A stretch of 64,000 bases of DNA from Paradesertivirga superstes (GCF_037622515.1 NZ_JBBJCN010000008.1:1-64000); one strand, 5' to 3'. Positions 1-9,864 are shown, numbered from the stretch's first letter. Numbers and translations are program-made. Notes: generated from the letters alone by a model not told the origin.

Positions 1-228
1 GGCAGAATAGATGAGAAAGAAAATGAAAGGTGTTATATGTATCCTTATCCAGACGGGAAATGCCGCAACCCGGAAATATCATGTCGGTTTGGCGACCGAC
101 GAATCCTTGCGCTGTAATTCCCCGGTTTCTGTAATAATATGAACCTTTACCATTTATAATACTCAGTTCTTTTGCAGCTGCTCCGGCCACCCGTTTTCAT
201 TTTCTGTCCGTTCAATCAAGCACTAAAC
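1..228. other. Window-edge stretch, no confident gene
   Basis: This lies downstream of the GH105 stop. Two open frames run into the window edge: a plus frame that ends with a stop at about 117, and a minus frame open from about 205 to base 1. Neither product is recognised. One of them could be the end of a neighbouring gene, but the sequence here does not decide which. Confidence 0.3.
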
Positions 229-1458
229 CTATTTAGCAGCCTTCTCAAGTTTTAATATTTCCACCCCAGCGTCAAGCAGCGGACCGGTTCCGTGTTTTTC
301 GTTTAGTCCCACCGGGCGATTGTAATAAAACGGAAGATTATCCTGAATACCGGTTCCGACACAAATGTCTTTAAGCTGGCCCAGTTCATTGAGTTTATTC
401 TTTTTCAATCCTTCCCAGCCAATTTTCGCCATTGATGCGTAGCGTTTATCTATCCAGCCCTGGTTTACTGCATGTGCAGTGCCATACACAAACATAGCGC
501 TACATGACGATTCTGTGTACGAATCCTCCTTATCAAGTATTTGATGCCATAAACCCTCCGCACCCTGGTAATATGACAGACCAAGAATCTGGCGTTCAAG
601 TAGTTTTATTAGGTTCTTCTTTTCAGGATGATTATCCGGTAGTATATCCAGCAAATGAACGGTAGACAACATAATCCACCCATTACTGCGCCCCCAATGT
701 GCAACACCATTTCGTTTTAGATCGCTATAGTAAGTATGCCAGTAGATTTGTTTCTCAGCATCCCATAAGTATTTATTAAAGTTCTTAACCTGCTTAATTG
801 CGTCGTTTATGTATTTCTCCTGACCGGTAAACTTTCCCATCCGGGCCAGAAACGGGACACTCATATATAAATCATCGGCCCATAAAGTCATCTTATGGGG
901 AAAAGCTCTGACAAAAGATCCATCTTCCAGGCGTGGCCGGTCTTCTGTTAAATGCTTTGCGGCCTTTTCAAGGTAAGCTTTATATTCAGGCTTTTTAACC
1001 GGGTTGGAGGCCTCTATTATGCTGGCACTCATAGCACCAAAATCGTCAAGCTCTTCCATTGTAAAAAACTCGCCGTACGGATAGGTATAATGTTTTACAT
1101 CATGTTTGAACCGTTTCTCAAAGGTTTGGTAATTATCGAAGCCAAAAGCTATATGCCTGGCTGCGTAATCAAGATATTTTTGATCATTTAAGTAGTTCCC
1201 CAGGTTAACCATAGCTATATTAAGAACCCCATGGGTATAATGCCAACCTGTATATGGACTCGCATACTTCACCTTTACAGTCTCAGGAATTTCTTTAGAA
1301 GATTTGTAAAATTGCTTATTCTCAACTCCTTCAAATCCTAATACGGTCTCCTTTATTATTTGATCAGCGATTTTTCTAACTACCTCTTCATTTGACTGAG
1401 CCTTAACAATAAACGCACAAAGGATGATCAAGCAGACGCCTGTAAGGTTTCTAAGCAT
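229..1458 (-). CDS. GH105 unsaturated rhamnogalacturonyl/glucuronyl hydrolase
   Basis: Secreted 409-residue (alpha/alpha)6-barrel hydrolase. The family removes the 4,5-unsaturated uronic acid left at the non-reducing end of oligosaccharides by pectin or other polysaccharide lyases. A signal peptide ends near VKAQ (residue 21). Family signatures are the WADDLYMS motif with Asp195/Asp196, where the catalytic acid is expected, the substrate-binding HWGRSNGW segment near residue 260, and the LWHQILD segment near 305. Full length compared with YteR/YesR-type proteins (about 370-410). It stands alone on the minus strand, divergent from the histidine kinase. Family assignment is firm; whether the sugar is galacturonate (from rhamnogalacturonan) or glucuronate is not decided by the sequence. 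Confidence 0.9.
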   Translation of the reverse strand: MLRNLTGVCLIILCAFIVKAQSNEEVVRKIADQIIKETVLGFEGVENKQFYKSSKEIPETVKVKYASPYTGWHYTHGVLNIAMVNLGNYLNDQKYLDYAARHIAFGFDNYQTFEKRFKHDVKHYTYPYGEFFTMEELDDFGAMSASIIEASNPVKKPEYKAYLEKAAKHLTEDRPRLEDGSFVRAFPHKMTLWADDLYMSVPFLARMGKFTGQEKYINDAIKQVKNFNKYLWDAEKQIYWHTYYSDLKRNGVAHWGRSNGWIMLSTVHLLDILPDNHPEKKNLIKLLERQILGLSYYQGAEGLWHQILDKEDSYTESSCSAMFVYGTAHAVNQGWIDKRYASMAKIGWEGLKKNKLNELGQLKDICVGTGIQDNLPFYYNRPVGLNEKHGTGPLLDAGVEILKLEKAAK

Positions 1459-1885
1459 AAGATTTATATAGGCTATAATTGAATAGCACGAATTAACCTA
1501 AATTCCACCAAATTTTATCCTGGCCCGGCAGCTATCATAAAAATGTTACAGTAGGGGAAAAATGCTATTTAGAGCTTTAAGATTGCCGGTCGATACACGG
1601 AACACGATGACTGGGTTTTTATGATGCGGGTAACACAAAGGTAAAAAATCCGGAACTCCTGGATTCGTGCGCCCAAATATTTAAACAGCAATTTCAGTTC
1701 CTGGGCAGGGCACCATAGTAAAAACAGAATGTTTTACTACTTTTATGTGCTTTGATCCACTGTTACAGGAATTCGAGGAGAATTCGATTGTACAGTAACG
1801 GGGATTTTAAAAATTTGAAACAAATCAATAAAATAGTTATTATCAAAAAGCGTTTTCTTGTTTTTCTTACTTTTCAATATCTTCA
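1459..1885. other. Intergenic region between divergent GH105 and kinase
   Basis: 427 bases holding the upstream regions of both divergent genes. An imperfect dyad of GAATTC and GTTAC/GTAAC blocks lies at about 1770-1800. No ORF with recognisable content and no clear Bacteroidota promoter (TTTG, then TAnnTTTG) was found. Confidence 0.4.
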
Positions 1886-3898
1886 ATGCTATTAAATGAA
1901 CGTTCATCACTACCTTACCAGAAATATTTAGAAGGTGGGGGTGAGATGGGAATGCTGACACGTTCTTATGACTGGTCTCAATCTATTCTCGGGACTCCCG
2001 AAAACTGGCCTACAATTTTACTTTCCACAATCAGAACAATTCTAAACGCAAAATTTCCAATGTTTCTGTGGTGGGGACCAGATCTCATCCAATTTTACAA
2101 CGATGCATACAGACCAAGTTTGGGAAATGACGGAAAGCATCCCACTGCTCTCGGACAAAAAGGTGAAGATTGCTGGCCCGAGATCTGGCCCATTATTAAA
2201 CCATTAATAGACAGTGTTCTGGAAACAGGGGAATCAACCTGGGCTGAGGATCAATTGATTCCGATTTACAGAAACGGGCGCCTGGAGGATGTTTACTGGA
2301 CATTTAGTTACAGCCAGGTGATGGACCAACATGGAGGGGCTTCAGGAGTGCAGGTAATTTGCCACGAAACCACCGAAAAAGTAAAAGCGTTAATTGAATT
2401 AAAAAAAGCCAAAGAGGAGCTTGAGCGTGCAAAGGCCGAAACAGAAGCTGAACGCGACCGGCTCAAAAGATTTTTCATGCAGGCGCCGGCCCCGATTTGC
2501 ATTCTGGATGGGCCGGAAATGATTTTTGAACTAATAAACCAGCCTTACCAACAGCTCTTTCCGGGCCGAAATCTTTCGGGGAAGCCGGTTCTTGAGGCAA
2601 TGCCCGAAATTAAAGGGACAGCCATACAGGATATTTTAAATGATGTCTACAAAACGGGGAAAACATTTGAAGGCAACGAGCTTCATATTTCACTGGCGAA
2701 GAATGATGATGGCCCTATTGAGGACAGGTATTTTAATTTCATATACCAGGCCCGTCATAATTCTGCAAAAGAAGTTGATGGAATTTTGGTGTTTGTTTTT
2801 GAAGTAACTGATATGGTTTTGGCCAGGGCCGAACTGCAGCGGGAGAAGGATAAGCTGAAATTGGCCATCACCGCTGCCGAAATGGGCACATTCGATATGG
2901 ATCTAAAAAAAGGAACCATGGATTGGGATGCCAGATGCAGAACACTTTTTGGAATTAGCCACAATGAACCAGTGACGTATGAAAAAGATTTTGTTGAGGG
3001 TTTGCATCCGGAAGACCGGAACAGGATCACAGAAATAATCAACAACTCCTTTATAAAATTAAAAAGCAATGGAGATTATGATGTAGACTACCGTACAATT
3101 GGTGCGGACGGCCATCAGGTTCGCTGGGTGAGAGCAAAAGGCAAGGTTTATTTTGATAACCAGGACGTTCCCATTCGCTTTACTGGCTCCGTGCTGGACA
3201 TAACTGAGCAGAAATTAGACGAGATCCGTAAAAATGATTTTATTGGAATGGTGAGTCACGAACTCAAGACCCCGCTCACGTCTCTCACAGCCTATGTTCA
3301 AATGCTTATGGCACGGGCAAAAAGAAATGACGATATTTTTGCGGCAGAAGCGCTGTTAAAAGCAAACCAGCAGGTTAAAAAGATGGGCACCCTGATCAAT
3401 GGGTTTCTGAATGTTTCACGATTCGAATCTGGTAAAATACAGCTAACTAAAGAAAGTTTCGATGTAGTTGAACTAGTAAAAGAAGTTATTGAGGAAAAAA
3501 GGTTAACTTTTGCAAGTCATCCAATAACTTTTCATCCATCCGGGTCAAATTTTATAACTGCAGATAAGGATAAGATAGGCTCAGTAATTTCAAACTTTCT
3601 AAGTAACGCGGTAAAATATTCACCTGCTGGTAAACCTATCGTTGTCTTTTGCGAAAAGATTGGGGATAACCTTCATTTCAGTGTTAAAGATGAAGGACGA
3701 GGTATAAAGGCCAGTGACCTCTCAAGACTGTTTGAGCGCTTTTTTAGAGTACAATCCAGAGACAATCAATATATATCAGGATTTGGTATCGGGCTCTACC
3801 TGAGTGCTGAAATTGTAAAACGGCATGATGGCCAGATTTGGGCCGAAAGTGAACCGGGTAAAGGGTCAACCTTTCACTTTGAAATACCTGTAGAATAA
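1886..3898 (+). CDS. Soluble multi-PAS sensor histidine kinase
   Basis: 670-residue kinase with no signal peptide or membrane segment, so it should sense in the cytoplasm. Order: a PAS-like N-terminal sensor (about 25-165), a coiled coil (170-200), a PAS domain (about 205-310), another coil, a PAS/PAC domain (about 330-440), then a HisKA domain with phospho-acceptor His458 in a SHELKTPLTSL H-box. The HATPase domain has an N-box near 562-580 (SNFLSNAVKY), DEGRGI near 605 and GFGIGLYLS near 635. There is no receiver domain in the protein and no response regulator beside it, so it is an orphan whose partner must lie elsewhere. Convergent with the DUF892 gene, sharing a terminator. Confidence 0.9.
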   Translation: MLLNERSSLPYQKYLEGGGEMGMLTRSYDWSQSILGTPENWPTILLSTIRTILNAKFPMFLWWGPDLIQFYNDAYRPSLGNDGKHPTALGQKGEDCWPEIWPIIKPLIDSVLETGESTWAEDQLIPIYRNGRLEDVYWTFSYSQVMDQHGGASGVQVICHETTEKVKALIELKKAKEELERAKAETEAERDRLKRFFMQAPAPICILDGPEMIFELINQPYQQLFPGRNLSGKPVLEAMPEIKGTAIQDILNDVYKTGKTFEGNELHISLAKNDDGPIEDRYFNFIYQARHNSAKEVDGILVFVFEVTDMVLARAELQREKDKLKLAITAAEMGTFDMDLKKGTMDWDARCRTLFGISHNEPVTYEKDFVEGLHPEDRNRITEIINNSFIKLKSNGDYDVDYRTIGADGHQVRWVRAKGKVYFDNQDVPIRFTGSVLDITEQKLDEIRKNDFIGMVSHELKTPLTSLTAYVQMLMARAKRNDDIFAAEALLKANQQVKKMGTLINGFLNVSRFESGKIQLTKESFDVVELVKEVIEEKRLTFASHPITFHPSGSNFITADKDKIGSVISNFLSNAVKYSPAGKPIVVFCEKIGDNLHFSVKDEGRGIKASDLSRLFERFFRVQSRDNQYISGFGIGLYLSAEIVKRHDGQIWAESEPGKGSTFHFEIPVE

Positions 3899-3923
3899 TT
3901 AAGAAGTCAGAAGTTTAAAAAAA

Positions 3924-3955
3924 GAAGCTGAATCATTCGGATTCGGCTTCTTTCT
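3924..3955. terminator. Bidirectional terminator between convergent genes
   Basis: An 11-bp stem, GAAGCTGAATC against GATTCGGCTTC with one G-T pair and a five-base loop, is flanked by an A-run on the left and a T-rich tract on the right. It can terminate both the kinase (plus) and the DUF892 gene (minus). Confidence 0.75.
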
Positions 3956-3965
3956 TAAAAGCTGT

Positions 3966-4499
3966 TTATTCGGCCGACGCCTCTTCATTAACAAAACCTT
4001 CGGCCACTTTAGTTAAAGCAACATCGGTTAACTTTTCGTTGTCTAAGGTTTGCTGCAAAAGATTAGCAACTTTAGTATGACCCATTGTTTCAGCAAGGGT
4101 CCTTAAGGTTCCATAGGTTGCTATCTCGTAATGTTCAACCTTTTGAGCAGCCAGTATTAAACCCGCGTCTCTGGTCATAGAACCTTTATCGGTATCTTCC
4201 ATTATACTCTTTGCTTCTTCAATAAGCCCTTCCATTGCGTCGCATTTTTTGGCCTGGGGTTTCTCTTCCATTAAAGCAAATACCTGTTCTAAAGAATCAA
4301 TGTGCGTCTGCGTCTCTAGGGTATGCTTCTCAAAAGCAGCTGCGAGTTCTGTGCTTGTAGCAGCTTTCTGCATTTTAGGAAGCTCCTTTACAAGATGCTT
4401 TTCTGCCCAGTAGATATCTTTCAGTTCGTCTACAAAGAATTTGTGAAACTCTGAATCTTTCATTTTCCCGGTTAGTCCGGTTGGTTTTTTAGTAGCCAT
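3966..4499 (-). CDS. Ferritin-like YciE/DUF892 family protein
   Basis: 177 residues from the preferred start (MATKKPTGL...). A start 19 codons further upstream is open but adds an unlikely basic tail outside the family length. The sequence is all helical, with Glu and His placed as in the ferritin-like four-helix fold: DELKDIYWAEKHL near the N-terminus, a KHTLETQTHIDSLEQVF helix near 75-90, and KVEHYEIATYGTL near 125-140. The family is linked to stress responses and metal binding, but its precise role is unknown. It is unrelated to the polysaccharide genes around it. Confidence 0.85.
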   Translation of the reverse strand: MATKKPTGLTGKMKDSEFHKFFVDELKDIYWAEKHLVKELPKMQKAATSTELAAAFEKHTLETQTHIDSLEQVFALMEEKPQAKKCDAMEGLIEEAKSIMEDTDKGSMTRDAGLILAAQKVEHYEIATYGTLRTLAETMGHTKVANLLQQTLDNEKLTDVALTKVAEGFVNEEASAE

Positions 4500-4905
4500 G
4501 TCTTTTTGTTTAGATGTTTGTATTTTGTATGTCCTTCCCAAAGGGGCGTTTTTCATCGGTAGATGTAGGGTTATGCTTGGTACAAAACTTTTTTAATAAC
4601 AGTTTCCTATATGTATGGTTTCAGAAATCTCACTTGCCTGGTCCATGCTTTTTTTTAAAATGCGGAACGATCAATTTTCAGAAAGAAAAACAGGATACAT
4701 TAGGCCTTTACATAAGGACAAAATATCTAATGTCTCGGAATGTCATGTTTCAGCCGGGAATTCCTGAAGTTGTACATTATTCCATCTTTTTTGAAACAGA
4801 TTTACCGTACCCGGAAGAACTAAAGCCGTAAATTTGCAAACCGGGTTTAGCTTTATTATTAATTACTCCCGGACACAAACCTGTCTATAAACAACCTGTA
4901 CATAC
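4500..4905. other. Intergenic region upstream of GH2 and DUF892
   Basis: About 400 bases between divergent genes. A TAAATTTG box at 4829-4836 fits the Bacteroidota -7 consensus TAnnTTTG upstream of the GH2 gene, but the nearest upstream TTTG is about 36 bases away, farther than usual. A plus-strand open frame of about 105 codons overlaps the DUF892 start and has no protein-like composition, so it is not called. Confidence 0.35.
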
Positions 4906-7900
4906 ATGATCAAATCTCTGATAGTTCCATTGCTGGCCGTACTAGTTTTCAACAACTTATCTGCACAAAGCCCTGCAGGCCGAAACAAATACAATTTCAA
5001 CAGTGACTGGAAAGTATCAGTTGAAGACCACAAAGAAGCCGGCAACCTTAACTACGATGATTCCGGATGGAAGAAAGTAACCCTCCCCTATGCATGGAAC
5101 GAAGACGCCGCGTTCAAAAAGGATATTGTCGATCATCCTACCGGGATTGCCTGGTATCGCAAGCGCTTTAAAATACCTGCCTCAGCGCGGGGACAAAAAG
5201 TATTCATCGAGTTTGAGGGAATCAGGCAAGCAGGCGATTTTTACCTGAACGGAAAACATATCGGCCTGCATGAAAATGGCGTTATGGCTTTCGGTTTTGA
5301 TGTAACGGATCTCCTGAAATTCGGTAACGAAGAGAACATTATTTCAGCGCGGATAGATAACGACTGGGAATACGAGGAAAAAGCAACAAAGACAAAGTTT
5401 CAATGGGAAGACAAAAACTTTAACGCCAATTATGGTGGAATTAATAAGAATGTGTACTTGCACATAACACCCCGGATTTATCAAACACTTCCTTTATTCT
5501 CCAACCTGAAAACAAGCGGAGTATATGTTTATGCGGATAAACATGACATTAAGGGTAAATCTGCAGTTGTCCATTCTGAGTCTGAAATCAGAAATGAAAC
5601 CAATGCACCTCAGTTAGTGGATTACGAGGTCTCAATCTACGATCCTAGCGGAAAGATTGTTAAAAGTTTCACCGGAGAATCTGCAACTATTGCTCCCTCC
5701 GGGACGAAAATATTAAAAGCCTCATCGCTTGTCAGGGGCCTCAACTTCTGGAGCTGGGGTTATGGCTATTTATACGATGTGCGCAGCACTCTGAAAATCG
5801 GCGGCAAGCCGGTTGATGTTGTGAATACCAGAACCGGATTCAGAAAAACAGCCTTCCAGAACGGAATGATATACCTTAACGACCGGGTTATAATGGTGCA
5901 CGGCTATGCGCAGCGAACTTCAAATGAATGGCCCGCCGTGGGCCTTTCGGTTCCTGCCTGGTTAAGTGATTATAGTAACGGACTTATGGTAGAAAGCGGC
6001 GGAAATCTTGTTCGCTGGATGCATACCACTCCCTGGAAGCAGGATATTGAAAGCTGCGACCGTCAGGGACTTATGCAGGCCATGCAGGCCGGAGACGCCG
6101 AACACGACATAGAAGGCGTAAAATGGGAGCAGCGAAAAGCAGTGATGCGCGACGCGATCATTTACAACAGGAACAACCCCAGTATCATATTCTACGAAAG
6201 CGGGAATGAGTCTATAAGTGAGCAGCATATGCAGGAAATGAAGGCTATTCGTGACCAGTATGATCCAAAAGGAGGCAGAGCGATCGGGTCGCGGGAGATG
6301 CTTGATAGCAAGGTTGCTGAATATGGCGGCGAGATGCTTTATACAAACAAAAGCGCTCATATCCCGATGTGGGCCATGGAGTATTCGAGAGATGAAGGGT
6401 CAAGAAAGTATTGGGATGATTTTACTCCCCCCTATCACAAAGACGGAGCCGGTCCGGATACCTACCGCTCTGCGATGACCAACACCATACAAAAAAGAAC
6501 AGATGCAAACCTGTATAACCGCAATATGGACTCGCATGCGGTCGAGAACGTTAAACGCTGGTATGAGTTTTGGCGCGAAAGGCCCGGAACCGGAAAGCGT
6601 GTTAGTTCGGGAGGTGTAAACATAGTATGGTCGGATACCAATACCCATTACCGGGGCGAAGAAAATTTCCGCCGCAGCGGTGAAGTAGACGCTTTACGGA
6701 TTAAGAAAGAAAACTTTTATGCCCACAAGGTGATGTGGGATGGCTGGGTTAACCCGGAAAAGCAACACCTCCACATAGTAGGACACTGGAACTATAAGCC
6801 GGGTGTTAAGAAAGATATTTACGTTATCAGCACAGCAGATAAAGTAGAACTGAAGGTGAACGGTAAAGCAATTGCCGGGGGGATAAAGAGCGATGGATTT
6901 CTCTTCACTTTCAAGGATGTTGAATGGAAGTCGGGTAAGATCAGTGCCCTTGGCCTTGATCTGAAAGGTAAAAAAGTATGCGGAGACACCATTGCTACCA
7001 CAGGAGCTCCGGTTGCTCTGCGATTAAAACAAGTTGAAAGACCTACCAAATTTATTGCTGACGGCCATGATCTTGCATTGGTAGAAGTTGAAGTTATCGA
7101 TGCCGCCGGCAACCGCTGTCCGACTGCACTTAACATGATAGATTACTCATTAATCGGGCCTGCAGAATGGCGGGGCGGCATTGCGATGGGTTCGGAGAAC
7201 TACATTCTAAAAAAGACGTTCCCCGTTGAAGGAGGAGTAAACCGTTTCCTTATTCGCTCCACTACACAACCTGGCACAATCACTGTAAAAGCAACCTCAG
7301 AAGGGTTGAAATCAGCAAGCATTACATTGACAACAAGTCCTTTTGTTGTCGAGAATGGACTTTCTGAATTATTACCGGCCCGGGGTTTACCTTCCAAACT
7401 TGATCGTGGTCCTACCCCTTCTACCCCGTCATTTAACATTACCCGTATTCCCCTTTCTATAGTAAGCGCCACCGCGGGAGCTAACGCCGGCAGCGCTTTA
7501 GCCAGTTATGACGATAACGAACTGACTGACTGGGTAAATGATGGTGAGACTTCTACTGCCTGGATAGAGTACACCCTTGAAAAAGCGGCTACAGTGAGTG
7601 AGATAACGGTTAAACTGAACAACTTCGGCTCAAAGATCTATCCTTTGCTGGTAACAGTGGATGGCAAAGAAGCTTTTAAAGGAAGTACGAAAACCAGCAA
7701 AGGATACTACACCTTAATGTGTAAGCCACAAAGCGGCAAGACCGTGAGAATTCAGCTTATTCGTGCTGCCGACGCTGTGGCGGCAAGTTCAGGCGTTGAG
7801 GTATCAGGTAAGACGCTCGAAGATGGCATTGTCAGGAGCTTGAATAAGGCTCGGGGAACTCTTAGTATTATCGAAGCAGAGATTTATGAGAGTATAGAAA

Positions 7901-7929
7901 GAAACTCAAAAACTTCGGTTCGCAAGTAA
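4906..7929 (+). CDS. GH2 family glycoside hydrolase (beta-galactosidase-like), secreted
   Basis: 1007 residues with a signal peptide cleaved near LSAQ (residue 21). Order: GH2 sugar-binding jelly roll (about 30-185), immunoglobulin-like domain (200-310), TIM barrel (about 315-600), a DUF4982-like domain (about 615-705), an Ig-like domain, and a C-terminal discoidin/CBM-like domain (about 845-1000). The barrel has the acid/base motif SGNES with Glu435, and a probable nucleophile Glu492 in MWAMEYSRDEG. The family retains configuration and acts on beta-galactosides, glucuronides or related sugars. In a pectin setting galactan or rhamnogalacturonan side chains are the likely target, but the substrate is inferred. 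It appears monocistronic. Confidence 0.85.
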   Translation: MIKSLIVPLLAVLVFNNLSAQSPAGRNKYNFNSDWKVSVEDHKEAGNLNYDDSGWKKVTLPYAWNEDAAFKKDIVDHPTGIAWYRKRFKIPASARGQKVFIEFEGIRQAGDFYLNGKHIGLHENGVMAFGFDVTDLLKFGNEENIISARIDNDWEYEEKATKTKFQWEDKNFNANYGGINKNVYLHITPRIYQTLPLFSNLKTSGVYVYADKHDIKGKSAVVHSESEIRNETNAPQLVDYEVSIYDPSGKIVKSFTGESATIAPSGTKILKASSLVRGLNFWSWGYGYLYDVRSTLKIGGKPVDVVNTRTGFRKTAFQNGMIYLNDRVIMVHGYAQRTSNEWPAVGLSVPAWLSDYSNGLMVESGGNLVRWMHTTPWKQDIESCDRQGLMQAMQAGDAEHDIEGVKWEQRKAVMRDAIIYNRNNPSIIFYESGNESISEQHMQEMKAIRDQYDPKGGRAIGSREMLDSKVAEYGGEMLYTNKSAHIPMWAMEYSRDEGSRKYWDDFTPPYHKDGAGPDTYRSAMTNTIQKRTDANLYNRNMDSHAVENVKRWYEFWRERPGTGKRVSSGGVNIVWSDTNTHYRGEENFRRSGEVDALRIKKENFYAHKVMWDGWVNPEKQHLHIVGHWNYKPGVKKDIYVISTADKVELKVNGKAIAGGIKSDGFLFTFKDVEWKSGKISALGLDLKGKKVCGDTIATTGAPVALRLKQVERPTKFIADGHDLALVEVEVIDAAGNRCPTALNMIDYSLIGPAEWRGGIAMGSENYILKKTFPVEGGVNRFLIRSTTQPGTITVKATSEGLKSASITLTTSPFVVENGLSELLPARGLPSKLDRGPTPSTPSFNITRIPLSIVSATAGANAGSALASYDDNELTDWVNDGETSTAWIEYTLEKAATVSEITVKLNNFGSKIYPLLVTVDGKEAFKGSTKTSKGYYTLMCKPQSGKTVRIQLIRAADAVAASSGVEVSGKTLEDGIVRSLNKARGTLSIIEAEIYESIERNSKTSVRK

Positions 7930-8009
7930 TTTCAGAAGACAATCCCATGAGAGCAGGTATGTGCGATCTCGTCGGAGCAAAGAAGACCAAAACACATCTT
8001 CTATTAAGG

Positions 8010-8192
8010 GTGTCTCAAAAGACGTACTCGTCATCTTGGGCCTGTCGAAAGTCATCTTGAGCCTGTCGAACGACATCTTGAGCCTGTCGAAAGACATCTT
8101 GAGCCTGTCGAAAGATTATTGCTACCAAGTCAAAAGGCTTCGACAAGGCTAGCCTGACGGCAAGTGGCAGTATTCGGCGTCTTTTGAGACAC
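8010..8192. mobile_element. MITE-like element with 15-bp terminal inverted repeats
   Basis: A perfect 15-bp inverted repeat, GTGTCTCAAAAGACG at 8010-8024 and its reverse complement at 8178-8192, bounds a 183-bp segment with no coding capacity. Inside are a 21-bp tandem repeat and a segment (about 8141-8152) that is an imperfect inverted copy of the repeat core. The ends look like insertion-sequence termini, but no transposase is present and no target-site duplication is evident. Likely a non-autonomous or relic element. Confidence 0.6.
8031..8114. repeat. Four tandem copies of a 21-bp repeat
   Basis: Units start at 8031, 8052, 8073 and 8094. The consensus is close to ACATCTTGAGCCTGTCGAAA plus G; the last two copies are identical and the first two differ at one to three bases. 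There are no unique spacers, so this is not CRISPR. The core GAGCCTGTCGAA can pair with TTCGACAAGGCT just downstream, giving a hairpin. Confidence 0.9.
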
Positions 8193-8548
8193 TCTCGTTT
8201 TTTAAAAACAGTTTCAAGAATTTCAGAACAAACAAGTTCGTTAGAACTTAGTACAAATGAATGAACCGATTTCTGTTGGCTTAGTTAATTTCTTTTGGAG
8301 CAAATTCCCTTTTTATGAGTAATCAGTACTAATGGTACATTTCCGTAAAATATATACAGGTATGCAAGATTTCGGTCGGAACTTTGTGGTGTTTTAAACT
8401 TCCATCTACTGAGATATTAGGAAGAGTATTTTTGAACAACGTGAAGAACACCCTGCTATGATGTCTCGCAGAGAACGGGTTTGGGAGAAATTTGAATATC
8501 AAATTTACAGATACTGAATACAATTGATAACTACTAACTAATAGCTTT
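8193..8548. other. Intergenic region upstream of sugar dehydrogenase
   Basis: About 355 AT-rich bases after the MITE-like element. It should hold the promoter of the dehydrogenase gene. No protein-like ORF or clear regulatory motif was recognised. Confidence 0.35.
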
Positions 8549-9808
8549 ATGAATTTACTCCGTCAAAAAAGGATCTCGGGAATTATTATTCTCGCCAGCT
8601 GCTCATTAGTTTTAATGTCGTGCTCTAAAAAGAAAGGTACTGTCCCTGATCCCGGAACCACTCCTGTCATCGAAAATCCAGGTACATCAATTCCGCCGGT
8701 AGAAACCCTTCCTCCTAACGCCAATTATGCTCCTGCATTCGCGGGGCAAACAAGAATAAGTGGTGTAAAGACTGCCGCAAATATAAAGGCATCAATTATC
8801 ACTTCATCGTTGACAAGTCCCTGGGGTATTACCAGCCTGCCCGATGGTCGACTTTTGGTGACTGAAAAAGCAGGGCGTATACGAATTGTAACTAATGCCG
8901 GTTCAGTAGGTGAACCTATAACAGGGGTCCCGGCAGTAAATGCAGCCGGACAAGGCGGTCTTTTAGGCATTTGTATTGACCCTGACTTTTCGACTAATCG
9001 AATGGTTTATTGGTCCTTCTCCGAACCGGGGAATCTTACTGCCGTGGCCAAAGGCAGATTGTCGGATAACGAGCGCTCTTTTGAAGGAGTAACCGTTATT
9101 TACAGGGCAACACCGGTTTACGCCGGGGCTAATCATTACGGCGGCAGAGTCGTATTTGATCGCAATGAGAACCTTTTTGCGAGTGCAGGGGAGCGGGCAG
9201 ATAACAGTACCCGGACCCAAGCTCAATCACTTAGTTCTGGTTTTGGTAAAGTTGTCAGGATTAATAAAGATGGCCAGGCAGTTCCCGGAAATCCGTTTAT
9301 CGGACAAGCAGGAGCGCGCCCGGAATTATACTCTATTGGTCACAGGAATCCTCAGGGATTAGCAGTTCATCCGGTAACCGGCGACGTATGGCAGAGTGAA
9401 CATGGCCCCAGAGGAGGGGATGAAATCAACCGTCTTCAGGCTGGCGCTAATTATGGCTGGCCGATCATCACCTATGGTCTTGAATATAGCGGACAACGCG
9501 TGGGTGAAGGCATCCAGCAAAGAGATGGTATGACACAACCTGTTTACTACTGGGACCCTGTGGTCTCCCCTAGCGGGATGACCTTCTACAGTGGAAATCA
9601 CATCGCAGAATGGCAGAATAATCTTTTTATAGGATCTTTAAGCGGGATGCACATTGTTCGCCTTGTCATTGAAAATAATAAGGTTACAGGTGAAGAAAGA
9701 TTGCTGAGGAGTGAAAATCAACGATTCAGAGATATTGCTCAAGGAACTGACGGTGCTTTGTATGCAATCACAGATGGGGGCCGGCTGTACCGGATAGACA
9801 GAGAATAA
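8549..9808 (+). CDS. PQQ-dependent sugar dehydrogenase-type lipoprotein
   Basis: 419 residues. The N-terminus carries a lipobox (VLMSC, lipidated Cys near residue 25) and a Pro-rich linker to about 60, so it is membrane-anchored. The rest is a six-bladed beta-propeller of the soluble glucose/aldose sugar dehydrogenase (YliI/Asd, GSDH) family. Markers are SPWGITSLPDGRLLVTEK near 90, GQGGLLGICIDPDF near 137, SIGHRNPQGLAVHP near 265 and EHGPRGGDEINRL near 284. These enzymes oxidise the C1 of aldoses with PQQ and an outer electron acceptor. Followed by a Tat-signal remnant, so it may once have had a redox partner. Confidence 0.85.
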   Translation: MNLLRQKRISGIIILASCSLVLMSCSKKKGTVPDPGTTPVIENPGTSIPPVETLPPNANYAPAFAGQTRISGVKTAANIKASIITSSLTSPWGITSLPDGRLLVTEKAGRIRIVTNAGSVGEPITGVPAVNAAGQGGLLGICIDPDFSTNRMVYWSFSEPGNLTAVAKGRLSDNERSFEGVTVIYRATPVYAGANHYGGRVVFDRNENLFASAGERADNSTRTQAQSLSSGFGKVVRINKDGQAVPGNPFIGQAGARPELYSIGHRNPQGLAVHPVTGDVWQSEHGPRGGDEINRLQAGANYGWPIITYGLEYSGQRVGEGIQQRDGMTQPVYYWDPVVSPSGMTFYSGNHIAEWQNNLFIGSLSGMHIVRLVIENNKVTGEERLLRSENQRFRDIAQGTDGALYAITDGGRLYRIDRE

Positions 9809-9864
9809 ATACCCGGAACGCGATTCGAACGCTGCAAATAAAATACACCCCTAATACATCAATC

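Noticed and set aside
1..117. C-terminus of a plus-strand gene entering from outside
   Set aside because: 38 open codons with no recognisable family; a minus frame is equally open.
4514..4831. 105-codon plus ORF
   Set aside because: Overlaps the start of the DUF892 gene on the other strand and has no recognisable features.
8031..8114. CRISPR array
   Set aside because: The 21-bp units are contiguous, with no spacers and no cas genes.
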